The translations under genes were made by a program, and so were the position numbers. Under the pieces are notes generated by a model. The model made no database searches. It was given only the letters and a program-made list of their open reading frames with translations, and was not told where the DNA came from. From Candidatus Zemynaea palustris (GTDB taxonomy: Bacteria; Vulcanimicrobiota; Vulcanimicrobiia; Vulcanimicrobiales; Vulcanimicrobiaceae), in assembly GCA_003134695.1 (NCBI GenBank), contig PLCB01000006.1, positions 99,039 to 163,038 of the forward strand: a stretch of 64,000 nt of DNA, read 5' to 3'. Positions 24,422-33,299 of the stretch are shown here, in pieces. Numbering within the stretch: the stretch's first letter is position 1; the number at the start of each line of letters is the position of its first letter.

Positions 24422-26224
24422 TCACTTTGTTCCGAGTCGCTTGCCGGCGGAGCGGTCGAGTCGCTGGACCAGGCTCTGGTACTCATCCCAGTCTTCCGGC
24501 GGAAGAGGCCGGCCCGCTTCCAGCAACCGGTCGATCCGCTCCGAAAGTTCCTGTTTGCGGCGGTAAAGCTCGGTTTCTTCGAGTCGCTCCACGAGCGCAT
24601 CGAGGTGAGCTCGCCGCGCCGCCGTATCGGGGAAACGTACCTCCGCCGAACGCTGGAGGTTTTGTAGCGCGACGGCGGTTTCGGCCGATTCGCGATCGTC
24701 GCCGAACGCGGCCAGCGCGTCGGTGGCAGTCGTCAGATGGTCGGCGGCGTCGAGCAGCCGGCGATAGATGCCGGCATAACGCTCGTCGCGGAATGTCGCC
24801 GGCGGGATTCGCGCTGCGTACTCGGCGACCAGCGCGGGTTCGTCGAGCAGCGTGCAGAGGATGTCGCGTTCGACGCGCGGGGGTTCGGCGGCGGGGACGA
24901 CGTGGCGCACGAAATTCGGTCCGCCCTGACGCGGTCCGAAGTTCGCCGCATTATCGACGAAGCGGCTCTTGCGCAAGTCGTCGGCCGCCAGACCGAGGCG
25001 ACCGGCGGCGTAAACGCGCCAACGATCCCATTCTTCGCGCGGAAGCGCGCGAACGAGCGACTCGGCGGTGCGCGCCGCATGCGCCGCCGGAAGGCGCTTA
25101 GCCACGATCGCCTCGATCTCGCGGTCGAGTTTGAACTGAATCCAGGGGAGCGCCGCATCGAGCCGAGCCTGGAACTCGGCCGCGCCGTACGTACGAATGA
25201 AGGTGTCTGGGTCCTCGTCGGGGGGCAGCTGCACGATGAAAGCCGCGCAGCCCGCAGCAGTCAACACGTCGATCGACTTGGCGGTTGCAGCCGTGCCGGC
25301 CGAGTCGGCGTCGAAGCAGACGAAAACGCGCTCGGCGTACTTCCGCAACTCGCTCGCCTGCTCGGCGGTGAACGACGTGCCGAGCGAGGCGACCGCATGG
25401 TGAAACCCCGCTTGGTGCAACGCGATGCAATCGAGGTAGCCCTCGACCACGACGAACGCGTCTTTCTCTGCGGCGGCGCGCCGGGCGCGCTCGAGCGCGA
25501 ACAGCGCCCGCCCTTTGGTGTAGACCGGCGTCGTCGTGGTGTTGAGATACTTCGGTTCCGAATCGTCGAGCGCGCGTCCGCCGAACGCCACGACTTCGCC
25601 GGTCGTCGCATAGGTCGGAATCATGAGCCGGCCGCGATAGAAATCGTAGTGGCCGCGCTGCCCCGTCTTGACGAGGCCGGCCTTTTCGGCGATCCGCAGG
25701 TCGATGCCGGTGGAGTTCAAACGTCCGACCAGCGCGTCCCAGCGAGCCGGCGCGTAGCCGAGGCGGAACGAGTCGACGGTCGTCTCGCTCAAGCCGCGTC
25801 CCGCGCAATACTTGCGCGCGATCTCACCCTCGGGCCCGAGTTTCAGGGTCTCGTGAAAGAACGCGGCGGCCGCTTCGTTGGCGGCATAGATCAACTCGCG
25901 ATCCGAGCGCGCCCGAGCCGCCGCCGGCGTTTCCTCTTCGACTTCGACGCCCGCCCGCTTGGCGAGCATCCGCGCGGCCTCGGGGAACGAGACGCCTTCG
26001 AGAAGTTGCACGAATTTGAAGACGTCGCCGCCGACGCCGCAGCCGAAACACTTGAAGAAGCCTTTGTCGGGATGCACGTGCAGCGACGGCGTCTTCTCGC
26101 CGTGAAACGGGCAGAGCCCGACCAGATCCTTGCCGCGCTTTTGCAACGCAACGTAATTGCCGATGAAGCTGCCGATGTCGGTCCGCGCGAGTATTTCGCG
26201 GATCGCGTTCTGATCGATGCGCAC
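24422..26224 (-). CDS. dnaG: DNA primase DnaG
   Basis: 600 residues; makes RNA primers at the replication fork. The zinc-binding CHC2 domain has Cys38, His41, Cys59 and Cys62 (LCPFHGEKTPSLHVH then FFKCFGCG). The catalytic TOPRIM centre has VVEGYLDCIAL and VFCFDADSAG. The C-terminal part is helical, as expected for the helicase-binding domain. Start is GTG 26224, with GGAGA just upstream; extension to an ATG at 26317 would overlap the divergent gene and has no homologous text. Confidence 0.96.
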   Translation of the reverse strand: MRIDQNAIREILARTDIGSFIGNYVALQKRGKDLVGLCPFHGEKTPSLHVHPDKGFFKCFGCGVGGDVFKFVQLLEGVSFPEAARMLAKRAGVEVEEETPAAARARSDRELIYAANEAAAAFFHETLKLGPEGEIARKYCAGRGLSETTVDSFRLGYAPARWDALVGRLNSTGIDLRIAEKAGLVKTGQRGHYDFYRGRLMIPTYATTGEVVAFGGRALDDSEPKYLNTTTTPVYTKGRALFALERARRAAAEKDAFVVVEGYLDCIALHQAGFHHAVASLGTSFTAEQASELRKYAERVFVCFDADSAGTAATAKSIDVLTAAGCAAFIVQLPPDEDPDTFIRTYGAAEFQARLDAALPWIQFKLDREIEAIVAKRLPAAHAARTAESLVRALPREEWDRWRVYAAGRLGLAADDLRKSRFVDNAANFGPRQGGPNFVRHVVPAAEPPRVERDILCTLLDEPALVAEYAARIPPATFRDERYAGIYRRLLDAADHLTTATDALAAFGDDRESAETAVALQNLQRSAEVRFPDTAARRAHLDALVERLEETELYRRKQELSERIDRLLEAGRPLPPEDWDEYQSLVQRLDRSAGKRLGTK

Positions 26225-26285
26225 GTTTCTCCAGGGAGAGGTTGGGCGGGCCGCTGGGCACCTCCCGCGGAAGGCTCCAAATCCT

Positions 26286-26834
26286 ATGACGCGCGAAACG
26301 GTTGCAGGCGGACCCAAGCGTGTGGCCTTGGTGGGCGCGGAGTCGACCGGGAAGACGTCGCTCGCGCAGCGCTTGGCCGAGCACTACCACACCGCGTGGG
26401 TCGGCGAATACGGCCGCGAGTATTCCGAGACCGTCGGGCACCACGTTGGTAAAGGCTACGTCTGGCAGGGGAAGGAATTCGCCGAGATCGCGCGCGTGCA
26501 GCACGAGCGTGAAGAGGAAGCGGCGCGCCGCGCGAAGCGCGTCCTGATCTGCGATACCGACGTGCTCGCGACCGAGATCTGGGAAGAGCGTTATCTCGGA
26601 ACCAGAACACGCTTCCCATACCGGCGCGCCGATTTCTACTTGGTGGCCGATCCGGCCGGTTTTCCGTTCGTGCCCGACGCGATCCGCGACAGCGAGCACT
26701 TACGCGCTTGGATGACTCAGCGCTTCACCGAAGCGTTGACCGAAGAACGATTGCCGTTTGAAATGCTGAGGGGGTCGCCGGACGAACGCTTCGAACAGGC
26801 GCGAGCCGCGATCGACAGGTTGCTGGCCGGATGA
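26286..26834 (+). CDS. NadR-like nucleotide/nicotinamide riboside kinase domain protein
   Basis: 182 residues with P-loop VALVGAESTGKTSLAQRLAEHY and TAWVGEYGREYSE, as in the C-terminal kinase domain of NadR. ICDTDVLATEIW and DFYLVADPAGFPFVPDAIRD are the Walker-B and lid regions. The family phosphorylates nicotinamide riboside in NAD salvage; the adenylyltransferase and DNA-binding domains of NadR are absent. Start is ATG 26286 after GGAAGG. The stop overlaps the HD-domain gene by 4 bp. Confidence 0.8.
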   Translation: MTRETVAGGPKRVALVGAESTGKTSLAQRLAEHYHTAWVGEYGREYSETVGHHVGKGYVWQGKEFAEIARVQHEREEEAARRAKRVLICDTDVLATEIWEERYLGTRTRFPYRRADFYLVADPAGFPFVPDAIRDSEHLRAWMTQRFTEALTEERLPFEMLRGSPDERFEQARAAIDRLLAG

Positions 26835-28060
26835 GCATCTCGGCGAAGCGGATCTTCGATCCCGTCCATCACTTCATCGAACTCGACGCGAGCGAGGTCG
26901 CACTGCTCGACACGAGGCCGATGCAGCGCTTGCGCCGCTTGCGCCAATTGGGACTTGCCTACTTGGTGTTTCCAGCGGCGGAGCATTCGCGCTTCAGCCA
27001 CGCTTTGGGCGCGCTCGCGATGGGCGAGCGCGTCTTCGCAGCCCTGCGCGGCCATGACGGGGGCCCGTTCGCCGACGAGCGCGACTACCACGCGCAACGC
27101 CGGCTACTGCGCGTCAGTTTGCTCTTGCACGACATCGGACACGGGCCGTTCAGTCACGCTTGCGAAGCCGTCCTCGGAGTTCGGCACGAGGCGCGGACGC
27201 GCGCGATCCTCGCGCTCGGCGAGATGCGGGCGGCACTCGAAGCGCTCGAGGTCGATCCACGCGAGGTGCTCTCGCTCGTCACCGGGGATCCGCCGCCGCA
27301 GAACGCCGTGCTCAAAGAGTTGGTCAGCGGCCCAAACCTCGACGCAGACCGGATGGACTACCTCCAGCGCGACGCGTACTTCACCGGCGTCGCCGGCGGC
27401 CGGTACGACGTCGACCAACTCGTCGGCTCGCTGCGCGTTTTCGACGTTCGCGGCCAACCCGTGCTCGGCGTCGACGGACGCGGCATCGTCGCGCTCGAGT
27501 CGTTCGTCCTCGCACGCTATATGATGTTCGCGACGGTCTACTTCCACCATACGACGCGCATGTTCGAGCGCGTGCTCCAGGAAGCGTTGCGCGAGATCTG
27601 GCCCGATCCGCGCTCGCTCGATCCGATCGAGACGTTTCTCGAGTGGGACGACGCCCGGGTGTTCGAGGCGCTGCGGCGCGCGCGGGGTGAAGCCGCCTCG
27701 GCGCTGCGTGAGCGCCGTAAACTCTACGGTCTTGCCGTCGAGTTCAACGCCGAACGGGACCTGTCGGCCTACGACGCCTGTTTGCTCGCGCTGCGCAAAC
27801 GGTTCGGCGACGCGATCTGGGCCGACGAGCAGCACCAGCTCATGCACCGGCTCCCGCTCTTGCACGAGGGCGACGCCGCGACCGTCCCGGTGCAGACACA
27901 CGCCGGCGTCGTCGACGCGACGCGCGCTTCGGACGTCATCGCGAAACTCTCGGGTCCCGCCTACTGGCGCAAAATCTTCGTCCGGCGCAACGCCGCCGAC
28001 TTAGATGAAGCCCGCCGCCTGTGCCGCGCGATCGTCGAGGGCAGCGCCCGGCGTCAATAG
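26831..28060 (+). CDS. HD-domain phosphohydrolase (dNTPase/SAMHD1-like)
   Basis: 409 residues. N-terminal IFDPVHHFIELDASEVALLDTRPMQRLRRLRQLG, then SRFSHALGALAMG, the metal pair LLHDIGHGPFSH and the later Asp in LDADRMDYLQRDAYFTGV, the complete HD set of SAMHD1-like proteins. Such enzymes cut dNTPs to nucleosides and triphosphate; activity on other nucleotides is possible. It is coupled by a 4 bp overlap to the NadR-like kinase, suggesting nucleotide metabolism. Its 3' end overlaps the convergent epimerase by 7 bp. Confidence 0.88.
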   Translation: MSISAKRIFDPVHHFIELDASEVALLDTRPMQRLRRLRQLGLAYLVFPAAEHSRFSHALGALAMGERVFAALRGHDGGPFADERDYHAQRRLLRVSLLLHDIGHGPFSHACEAVLGVRHEARTRAILALGEMRAALEALEVDPREVLSLVTGDPPPQNAVLKELVSGPNLDADRMDYLQRDAYFTGVAGGRYDVDQLVGSLRVFDVRGQPVLGVDGRGIVALESFVLARYMMFATVYFHHTTRMFERVLQEALREIWPDPRSLDPIETFLEWDDARVFEALRRARGEAASALRERRKLYGLAVEFNAERDLSAYDACLLALRKRFGDAIWADEQHQLMHRLPLLHEGDAATVPVQTHAGVVDATRASDVIAKLSGPAYWRKIFVRRNAADLDEARRLCRAIVEGSARRQ

Positions 28061-29085
28061 ATCGAAGCGAAGCCGCGCTGCGACGCATGGATTTCTTCCA
28101 GCAGCGTCATCCAGCGAACGTTGTAGTATTGCGGATTGGCCAGTTCTTCGGGGGGCGGCAGTTTACCGATCATGTTTTCGATCGACTCGAGCACCGTGAC
28201 CGAGGGCGTGAAGCCGAGCGCCTGGGAGAGTTTCGCATTGCTCATCCGATAGTTGCGAACGAGTTTCGGCAACGGCATCTCGACCAGATCGATCTGCGCG
28301 TCCTTTAGCGCGAACGAACCCGCGACGAGCATGGCGAGTTGGCGAATCTGATAATTCTCTTCGAGAACGTTGAAGATCTGGCCGCGGATGCGATCGAGCG
28401 GCGCTTCGAGCGCCATCATGTGGACGCGGGCGCAGTCGTTCACGTCGACGAGCGGTCGCCACATCCAACCGCCGCCATGCAGATAGAGGCGCTCGTGGAT
28501 GACCGCGTCTTTGATAAAGGTGTTGACGACGAGATCGAAACGCATCCGCGGGCTCCAGCCGTAGACCGTGCCTTGCCGAAAAATCACGGGCGCGAACGTT
28601 TCGTCCGCCGCCGCAAGAATCGCTTTCTCGGCATACACCTTCGAGAGCGAATACGCGCCCCGCGGTGCGAGCGCGGTCGTTTCGTCGCACATGCTCGGCG
28701 TACGCTCCATTTCGCTCGCCGACAGTTCGGTGTCGTAGACGGAGGCACTCGAGGCAAACGTGAAACGCTTGACGCCGCGGCGCTTGCAAAGTTCGACGAG
28801 CCGTTCGGTCGCGACCGCGTTCATCTGCCAATTCGCCTCGGTATTGTATTCGGCGGTCGGGTCATTGGAGAGGCCGCCCAGATGCATCACCGCGTCGATA
28901 CCGTCGAGCCATTCTTCGCGCGCTTCGCGCAGATCGGCGGCGATCGTCTCGACCTGCAAATGCGCCAGCGCCTTGCGGCCCCAAAAGAAACGATCGAGCA
29001 CGACCGGGTGATGGCCAGCTCGCACCAGATGTTCGGTCAACACGGCGCCGATGTAACCGGCACCGCCCGTCACCAAGACGCGCAC
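28054..29085 (-). CDS. NAD-dependent sugar epimerase/dehydratase (extended SDR)
   Basis: 343 residues. Rossmann start RVLVTGGAGYIGAVLTEHL, Ser in TFASSASVYD, and catalytic Tyr-Lys in YSLSKVYAEK; WRPLVDVNDCARV is the sugar-binding region. Closest in feel to GalE/UDP-sugar epimerases and dTDP-sugar dehydratases; the exact sugar is not readable. Start is GTG 29085. It is divergent from the RmlC-like gene 94 bases away, so both may serve the same surface polysaccharide. Confidence 0.85.
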   Translation of the reverse strand: MRVLVTGGAGYIGAVLTEHLVRAGHHPVVLDRFFWGRKALAHLQVETIAADLREAREEWLDGIDAVMHLGGLSNDPTAEYNTEANWQMNAVATERLVELCKRRGVKRFTFASSASVYDTELSASEMERTPSMCDETTALAPRGAYSLSKVYAEKAILAAADETFAPVIFRQGTVYGWSPRMRFDLVVNTFIKDAVIHERLYLHGGGWMWRPLVDVNDCARVHMMALEAPLDRIRGQIFNVLEENYQIRQLAMLVAGSFALKDAQIDLVEMPLPKLVRNYRMSNAKLSQALGFTPSVTVLESIENMIGKLPPPEELANPQYYNVRWMTLLEEIHASQRGFASIY

Positions 29086-29179
29086 GCCGCCGTGTTAGCC
29101 GCGGCGTTGCGCGGCGCCTATCGCGGCTATCATCGGCCGGGGCAGGCCGAATCCGGTCGAGACGCCGAAGGCGCTCGCC

Positions 29180-29701
29180 ATGCCGATCAACGTGTTCGAT
29201 ACCGATTTCACCGAAGCAAAGATCTTCGTTCCGGAGGTCTTCGAAGACGAGCGAGGTTTTTTCAAAGAGACGTACTCAACGGTGAAATACCACGCGCTCG
29301 GTCTGGCCGATGAGTTCGTCCAAGACAGCGTCTCGTTCTCCAAGAAGAATGTGATTCGCGGTTTGCATTACGATCGGCGGATGTCGAAATTCGTCCAAGT
29401 GCTGCGCGGCCGAATCTTCGACGTGATCGTCGACCTGCGCGAGGGTTCGCCGACCCATTTACGCTGGCAGGGCTTCTACCTCTCCGAGAACGATCACCGC
29501 CAACTCTACGTGCCGCCGGGCTTCGGGCACGGTTTTCTGGCCCTCAGCGACGACGTCGTGTTTTTGTACAAGCACGGAGCGCTCTACGATCCGGCCAACG
29601 AGGCGGCCGTACGCTGGAACGATCCGAAACTCGCGATCGCGTGGCCTCTCGACGGCCAACCGATCTTGTCGGCCAAGGATCGTGCCGCGCCGTTCGTCTA
29701 A
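29180..29701 (+). CDS. rfbC: dTDP-4-dehydrorhamnose 3,5-epimerase-like (RmlC)
   Basis: 173 residues of the RmlC cupin family: EDERGFFKETYS, the catalytic His region VIRGLHYDRRMSKFVQVLRGRIFDVIVDLR, LYVPPGFGHGFLAL and YKHGALYDPANE. It inverts C3 and C5 of dTDP-4-keto-6-deoxyglucose on the way to dTDP-rhamnose, or a related sugar. rfbA, rfbB and rfbD are not in the window. LHYD replaces the more common LHYQ, so a different sugar is possible. Confidence 0.87.
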   Translation: MPINVFDTDFTEAKIFVPEVFEDERGFFKETYSTVKYHALGLADEFVQDSVSFSKKNVIRGLHYDRRMSKFVQVLRGRIFDVIVDLREGSPTHLRWQGFYLSENDHRQLYVPPGFGHGFLALSDDVVFLYKHGALYDPANEAAVRWNDPKLAIAWPLDGQPILSAKDRAAPFV

Positions 29702-29720
29702 AACCAAGGCTTATGAGGCG

Positions 29721-32375
29721 CTAACGTTGCTCTAACACAGCCTGCGCGGCGGCGAGTCGGGCGATCGGGATTCGGTACGGCGAAGCCGAGACGTAATCGA
29801 GCCCGATCTCGTGACAGAACTTCACGCTCGACGGCTCGCCGCCGTGCTCTCCGCAAATGCCGATCTTGAGATCTCGCCGCGCCGCGCGGCCGCGCTCGAC
29901 GCCCATGCGCATCAAGTGGCCGACGCCGGTGCGATCGAGCACTTGGAACGGGTCTTCGCTCAAGATCTTCAGCTCGAGGTAGCGCGGAATAAACGTCGCT
30001 TCCGCGTCGTCGCGCGAATAGCCGTACGAGGTCTGCGTCAGATCGTTGGTTCCGAACGAGAAGAACTCAGCGTATTCCGCGAGTTCGCCGGCGACGACGC
30101 AGGCACGCGGCAGCTCGACCATCGTCCCGATCTTGTATGCGACGGGGACGCCGCGCTCCGCAATGACCTTATCGGCGACCTCCTTCGTGGCTTCGTAGGT
30201 GGCGCGCATCTCTTGACGCGTGCCGACGCCGGGGATCATCACGTCGGGCCGCACGTCGACGCCACGCGCGCGCAGTTCGCAGGCGGCTTCGAAGATCGCC
30301 CGCACCTGCATCGCGTAGATCTCCGGATAGAGTAAACCGAGACGGCACATACGCAATCCGAGCATCGGGTTGATTTCGTGCATCGCCTTCACGCGAGCGA
30401 GGACGGCCATCTGCGCGCGGTAGTGGGGATCTTCAGTTCCCTTGGTCAGCCGCAACTCGGTTGTCTCGACCAAGAGATCTTCGAGCGACGGCAAGAACTC
30501 GTGCAGCGGCGGATCGAGCAGACGGATCGTCACCGTCAAGCCCGCCATCGCTTCGAGGATGCCGACGAAGTCGGTGCGCTGGAACGGCAACAGTTCGGCC
30601 AAAGCCGAGGCACGCGCTTCGGAGGTGTCGGCCAGAATCATCCGCTGCACGACCGGCAGGCGCTGCGGCTGCATGAACATGTGCTCGGTGCGGCAGAGGC
30701 CGATCCCGCCCGCGCCGAGTTCGCGTGCCTTGCGTGAATCCTCGGGGGTATCGGCATTGGCCCAAACGCCGAGCGTGCGCGTCTCGTCCGCCCAACTCAA
30801 GAATTCGGCCAGCCATGGCGGCAATTCCGAAGGCGGATCGATCAACTTGAGCGCACCGTCGATCACGACGCCGTGCGTCCCGTCGATCGTGATCGAATCG
30901 CCCTCTTTGAAGGCTTTGCCGGAGATGGTCGCGGTGCGCGCTCGCATGTCGATCACGAGCGCTTCGCAGCCCGCGACGCACGGCAACCCCATCCCGCGAG
31001 CGACGACGGCGGCATGCGAGGTCGCGCCGCCCTTCGCGGTGAGCACGCCTTTTGAAGCGATCATTCCGTGGACGTCGTCCGGCGCAGTCTCTTCGCGCAC
31101 GAGGATCACCGGGCCGCGCTGCGCCATCTCGACGGCGGTGTCGGGATCGAACGCGATCGCTCCGGCGGCCGCGCCCGGCGACGCGTTCAGGCCTTTGCAG
31201 AGTACTTCGTACGATTCTTTCGGATCGATTCGAGCGTGGAAGAGCTGGTCGAGCGAGTCCGCGTCCACGCGGCGCAGCGCGCTGGCACGATCGATTTGGC
31301 CTTCTCGCACCATGTCGAGCGCGATCTTGACGGCGGCTTCGGCCGTGCGTTTCGCGCTCCGCGTTTGCAGCATGTAGAGTTTGCCGCGTTCGACCGTGAA
31401 CTCGAGATCTTGCGCGTCGCGATAGTGCCGTTCGAGTTGATCGGCGTACTTGACGAATTCACGATAGACCTCGGGCTGCATCTTCTCTAAATCCGAGATC
31501 GGAACGGGTGTGCGGATTCCGGCGACGACGTCTTCGCCCTGCGCGTTGCGCAAGTATTCGCCGAAGAGTTTCTTCTCGCCCGTATTCGGATCGCGCGTGA
31601 AGGCGACGCCGGTCCCTGAGTCCTCGCCCATGTTGCCGAAAACCATCGTCATAATGTTGACGGCAGTTCCCCAGTCGTCGGAAATCTTATTGAAGCGCCG
31701 GTAATCGATCGCGCGCTTCGCATTCCAGGAGTCGAAGACGGCTTCGACGGCAAGATGGAGCTGCTCGCCGACGTCTTGCGGAAAGTCTTTGCCGGTCGCG
31801 GTGCGGATGATCTCCTTGTCGTTCGCGACCACACGCTGCCATGCGGCAGCATCGAGTTCGGGATCGCTCGAAACGCCGGCGGAGCGTTTCTCGTCCGAGA
31901 TCACGTGTTCGAAGCGATCCTTTTCGACGCCCAGCACGACGCTGCCGAACATTGCGACGAAGCGCCGGTACGCGTCCCACGCGAAGCGCGGATTTTCGGT
32001 CAGGCGCGCGAGCCCGACGACGGTTTGGTCGTTGAGACCGAGGTTGAGGATCGTGTCCATCATCCCGGGCATCGAAACGCGCGCGCCGCTGCGCACGGAG
32101 ACCAAGAGCGGATCGGCGGAGGAGCCGAAACCTTTGCCGGTGCGCTTCTCGAGTTCGCGCATCGCACTTTTGATCTCGTCGTTGAGCCCGTCCGGAAAGC
32201 GCCGCCCAAGTTTATAATAGTCGAGACAGGCTTGCGTCGTAATCGTGAAGCCGGGCGGAACCGGCATCCCGGCGCGCGTCATCTCGGCGAGCCCGGCGCC
32301 TTTGCCGCCGAGCACTTCCTTCATCTCGAGGTTTCCCTCTTCGAAGAAGTAGAGACGCTTCGCCGTGATCAGCAA
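29721..32375 (-). CDS. ppdK: pyruvate, phosphate dikinase
   Basis: 884 residues, the normal PPDK length. It interconverts pyruvate, ATP and Pi with phosphoenolpyruvate, AMP and PPi. The N-terminal ATP-grasp has LGGKGAGLAEMTRAGMPVPPGF; the swivelling phosphohistidine domain has AKGGATSHAAVVARGMGLPCV with the catalytic His; the C-terminal PEP barrel has GIGLCRTEHMF and GTNDLTQTSYGYSRDDAE. The start is TTG 32375, 10 bases after GGAGG. No regulatory kinase (DUF299) is next to it. Confidence 0.97.
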   Translation of the reverse strand: MLITAKRLYFFEEGNLEMKEVLGGKGAGLAEMTRAGMPVPPGFTITTQACLDYYKLGRRFPDGLNDEIKSAMRELEKRTGKGFGSSADPLLVSVRSGARVSMPGMMDTILNLGLNDQTVVGLARLTENPRFAWDAYRRFVAMFGSVVLGVEKDRFEHVISDEKRSAGVSSDPELDAAAWQRVVANDKEIIRTATGKDFPQDVGEQLHLAVEAVFDSWNAKRAIDYRRFNKISDDWGTAVNIMTMVFGNMGEDSGTGVAFTRDPNTGEKKLFGEYLRNAQGEDVVAGIRTPVPISDLEKMQPEVYREFVKYADQLERHYRDAQDLEFTVERGKLYMLQTRSAKRTAEAAVKIALDMVREGQIDRASALRRVDADSLDQLFHARIDPKESYEVLCKGLNASPGAAAGAIAFDPDTAVEMAQRGPVILVREETAPDDVHGMIASKGVLTAKGGATSHAAVVARGMGLPCVAGCEALVIDMRARTATISGKAFKEGDSITIDGTHGVVIDGALKLIDPPSELPPWLAEFLSWADETRTLGVWANADTPEDSRKARELGAGGIGLCRTEHMFMQPQRLPVVQRMILADTSEARASALAELLPFQRTDFVGILEAMAGLTVTIRLLDPPLHEFLPSLEDLLVETTELRLTKGTEDPHYRAQMAVLARVKAMHEINPMLGLRMCRLGLLYPEIYAMQVRAIFEAACELRARGVDVRPDVMIPGVGTRQEMRATYEATKEVADKVIAERGVPVAYKIGTMVELPRACVVAGELAEYAEFFSFGTNDLTQTSYGYSRDDAEATFIPRYLELKILSEDPFQVLDRTGVGHLMRMGVERGRAARRDLKIGICGEHGGEPSSVKFCHEIGLDYVSASPYRIPIARLAAAQAVLEQR

Positions 32376-32451
32376 AGCGGGGACGCCTCCGTCGCGGCGC
32401 GCAGATTCATGCGAGTCAGATTGGCGGGCGCCGGAATCGCTCCTGGAGGGC

Positions 32452-32628
32452 TTAGTGCCCGCGCCGCTCGACGGGGTTTTCTTCGGGCGAAGGCTCGTCG
32501 AGTGAGAGACCTTCGTCGATCTCTTCCTTGACGATGTCCGCCTCGTTGCGCACGAGCCCGGTGTCGTCGGCGTCGAGGATGCCCTCAGCGAAGTCCTCGT
32601 CTCGGCGGCCGCGTTTGTTTTCAGTCAT
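32452..32628 (-). CDS. small acidic protein, 58 residues, unknown
   Basis: A short frame upstream of ppdK: MTENKRGRRDEDFAEGIL, then a run rich in Asp and Glu (IVKEEIDEGLSLDEPSPEE), ending VERRGH and TAA at 32452-32454. Very charged and probably soluble. The codon pattern is GC-rich at third positions like its neighbours. The ribosome site is weak. It is close to ppdK on the same strand, so it may be co-transcribed. Confidence 0.5.
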   Translation of the reverse strand: MTENKRGRRDEDFAEGILDADDTGLVRNEADIVKEEIDEGLSLDEPSPEENPVERRGH

Positions 32629-32742
32629 GTTTGCAGCTTACCCGTTTTCGGCGTCGTGCGTCCTGTGGAAGCGGAGAGCGGAGGCGACGCCGTTTCGGGC
32701 GGGGAATAGCGACGGCGGCGCGCCTGTGCCGAGTGAGGGACG

Positions 32743-33297
32743 ATGAAGTACGATCCGTTCGCCACATTCATCAACGACGTGGAGTCGATGCGTCGGACCA
32801 TCCCCTCCGAGGCGGAACTTGTCCAACACGTCGCGTCGCGGCTCGCGCATCTCAATCGCGACACCCATTGGCTTCCCGTCAGCGCGCGTCAACCGAGTGA
32901 TGAAGGCTATGTCCAGCACGTTCTGCACGTGGCGCCGGACGGAGGCTTCAGCGTCTGCGCACTCGTTTGGAAGCCTGGGCAGTCGACGCCGGTGCACGAT
33001 CACGTCGCGTGGTGCGTCGTCGGCGTGTATGAAGGCGTCGAGCGCGAGATTCGTTACCGCCTCGATCGGAGCGGCGCGTCACCATGTTTAGTTCAGTGCG
33101 GGACGTGCACTGCCACGGCGGGCGAAGCGGCCGCGATGCTCCCCGACGGCAAGGATATCCACTCGGTGATCAACGCGGGCGATAGCGTCGCAATCTCGAT
33201 CCACGTGTACGGTGCCGATCTCAACAAGCTCGGCTCGAGCATCAACCGGCGCTTCGATCACCTCCCGATCCGCGGCACGGCGCCGACCGCGCTCTAA
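32743..33297 (+). CDS. cysteine dioxygenase-like cupin
   Basis: 184 residues. The cupin core has WKPGQSTPVHDHVAWCVVGVYEGVEREI with the first two iron-binding His, and VAISIHVYGADL with the third. This is the layout of type I cysteine dioxygenases and related thiol dioxygenases, which add O2 to a thiol to form a sulfinate. Thiol specificity (cysteine versus 3-mercaptopropionate) cannot be decided by eye. It is a single gene, convergent with the protease. Confidence 0.8.
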   Translation: MKYDPFATFINDVESMRRTIPSEAELVQHVASRLAHLNRDTHWLPVSARQPSDEGYVQHVLHVAPDGGFSVCALVWKPGQSTPVHDHVAWCVVGVYEGVEREIRYRLDRSGASPCLVQCGTCTATAGEAAAMLPDGKDIHSVINAGDSVAISIHVYGADLNKLGSSINRRFDHLPIRGTAPTAL

Positions 33298-33299
33298 GC

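Noticed and set aside
24737-26452. 571-codon plus-strand frame opposite dnaG
   Set aside because: Antisense to dnaG and carries none of the expected features; rejected as shadow.
28054-29701. Epimerase plus RmlC called as a rhamnose operon
   Set aside because: The two genes are divergent and rfbA, rfbB and rfbD are absent; only a loose functional link is supported.
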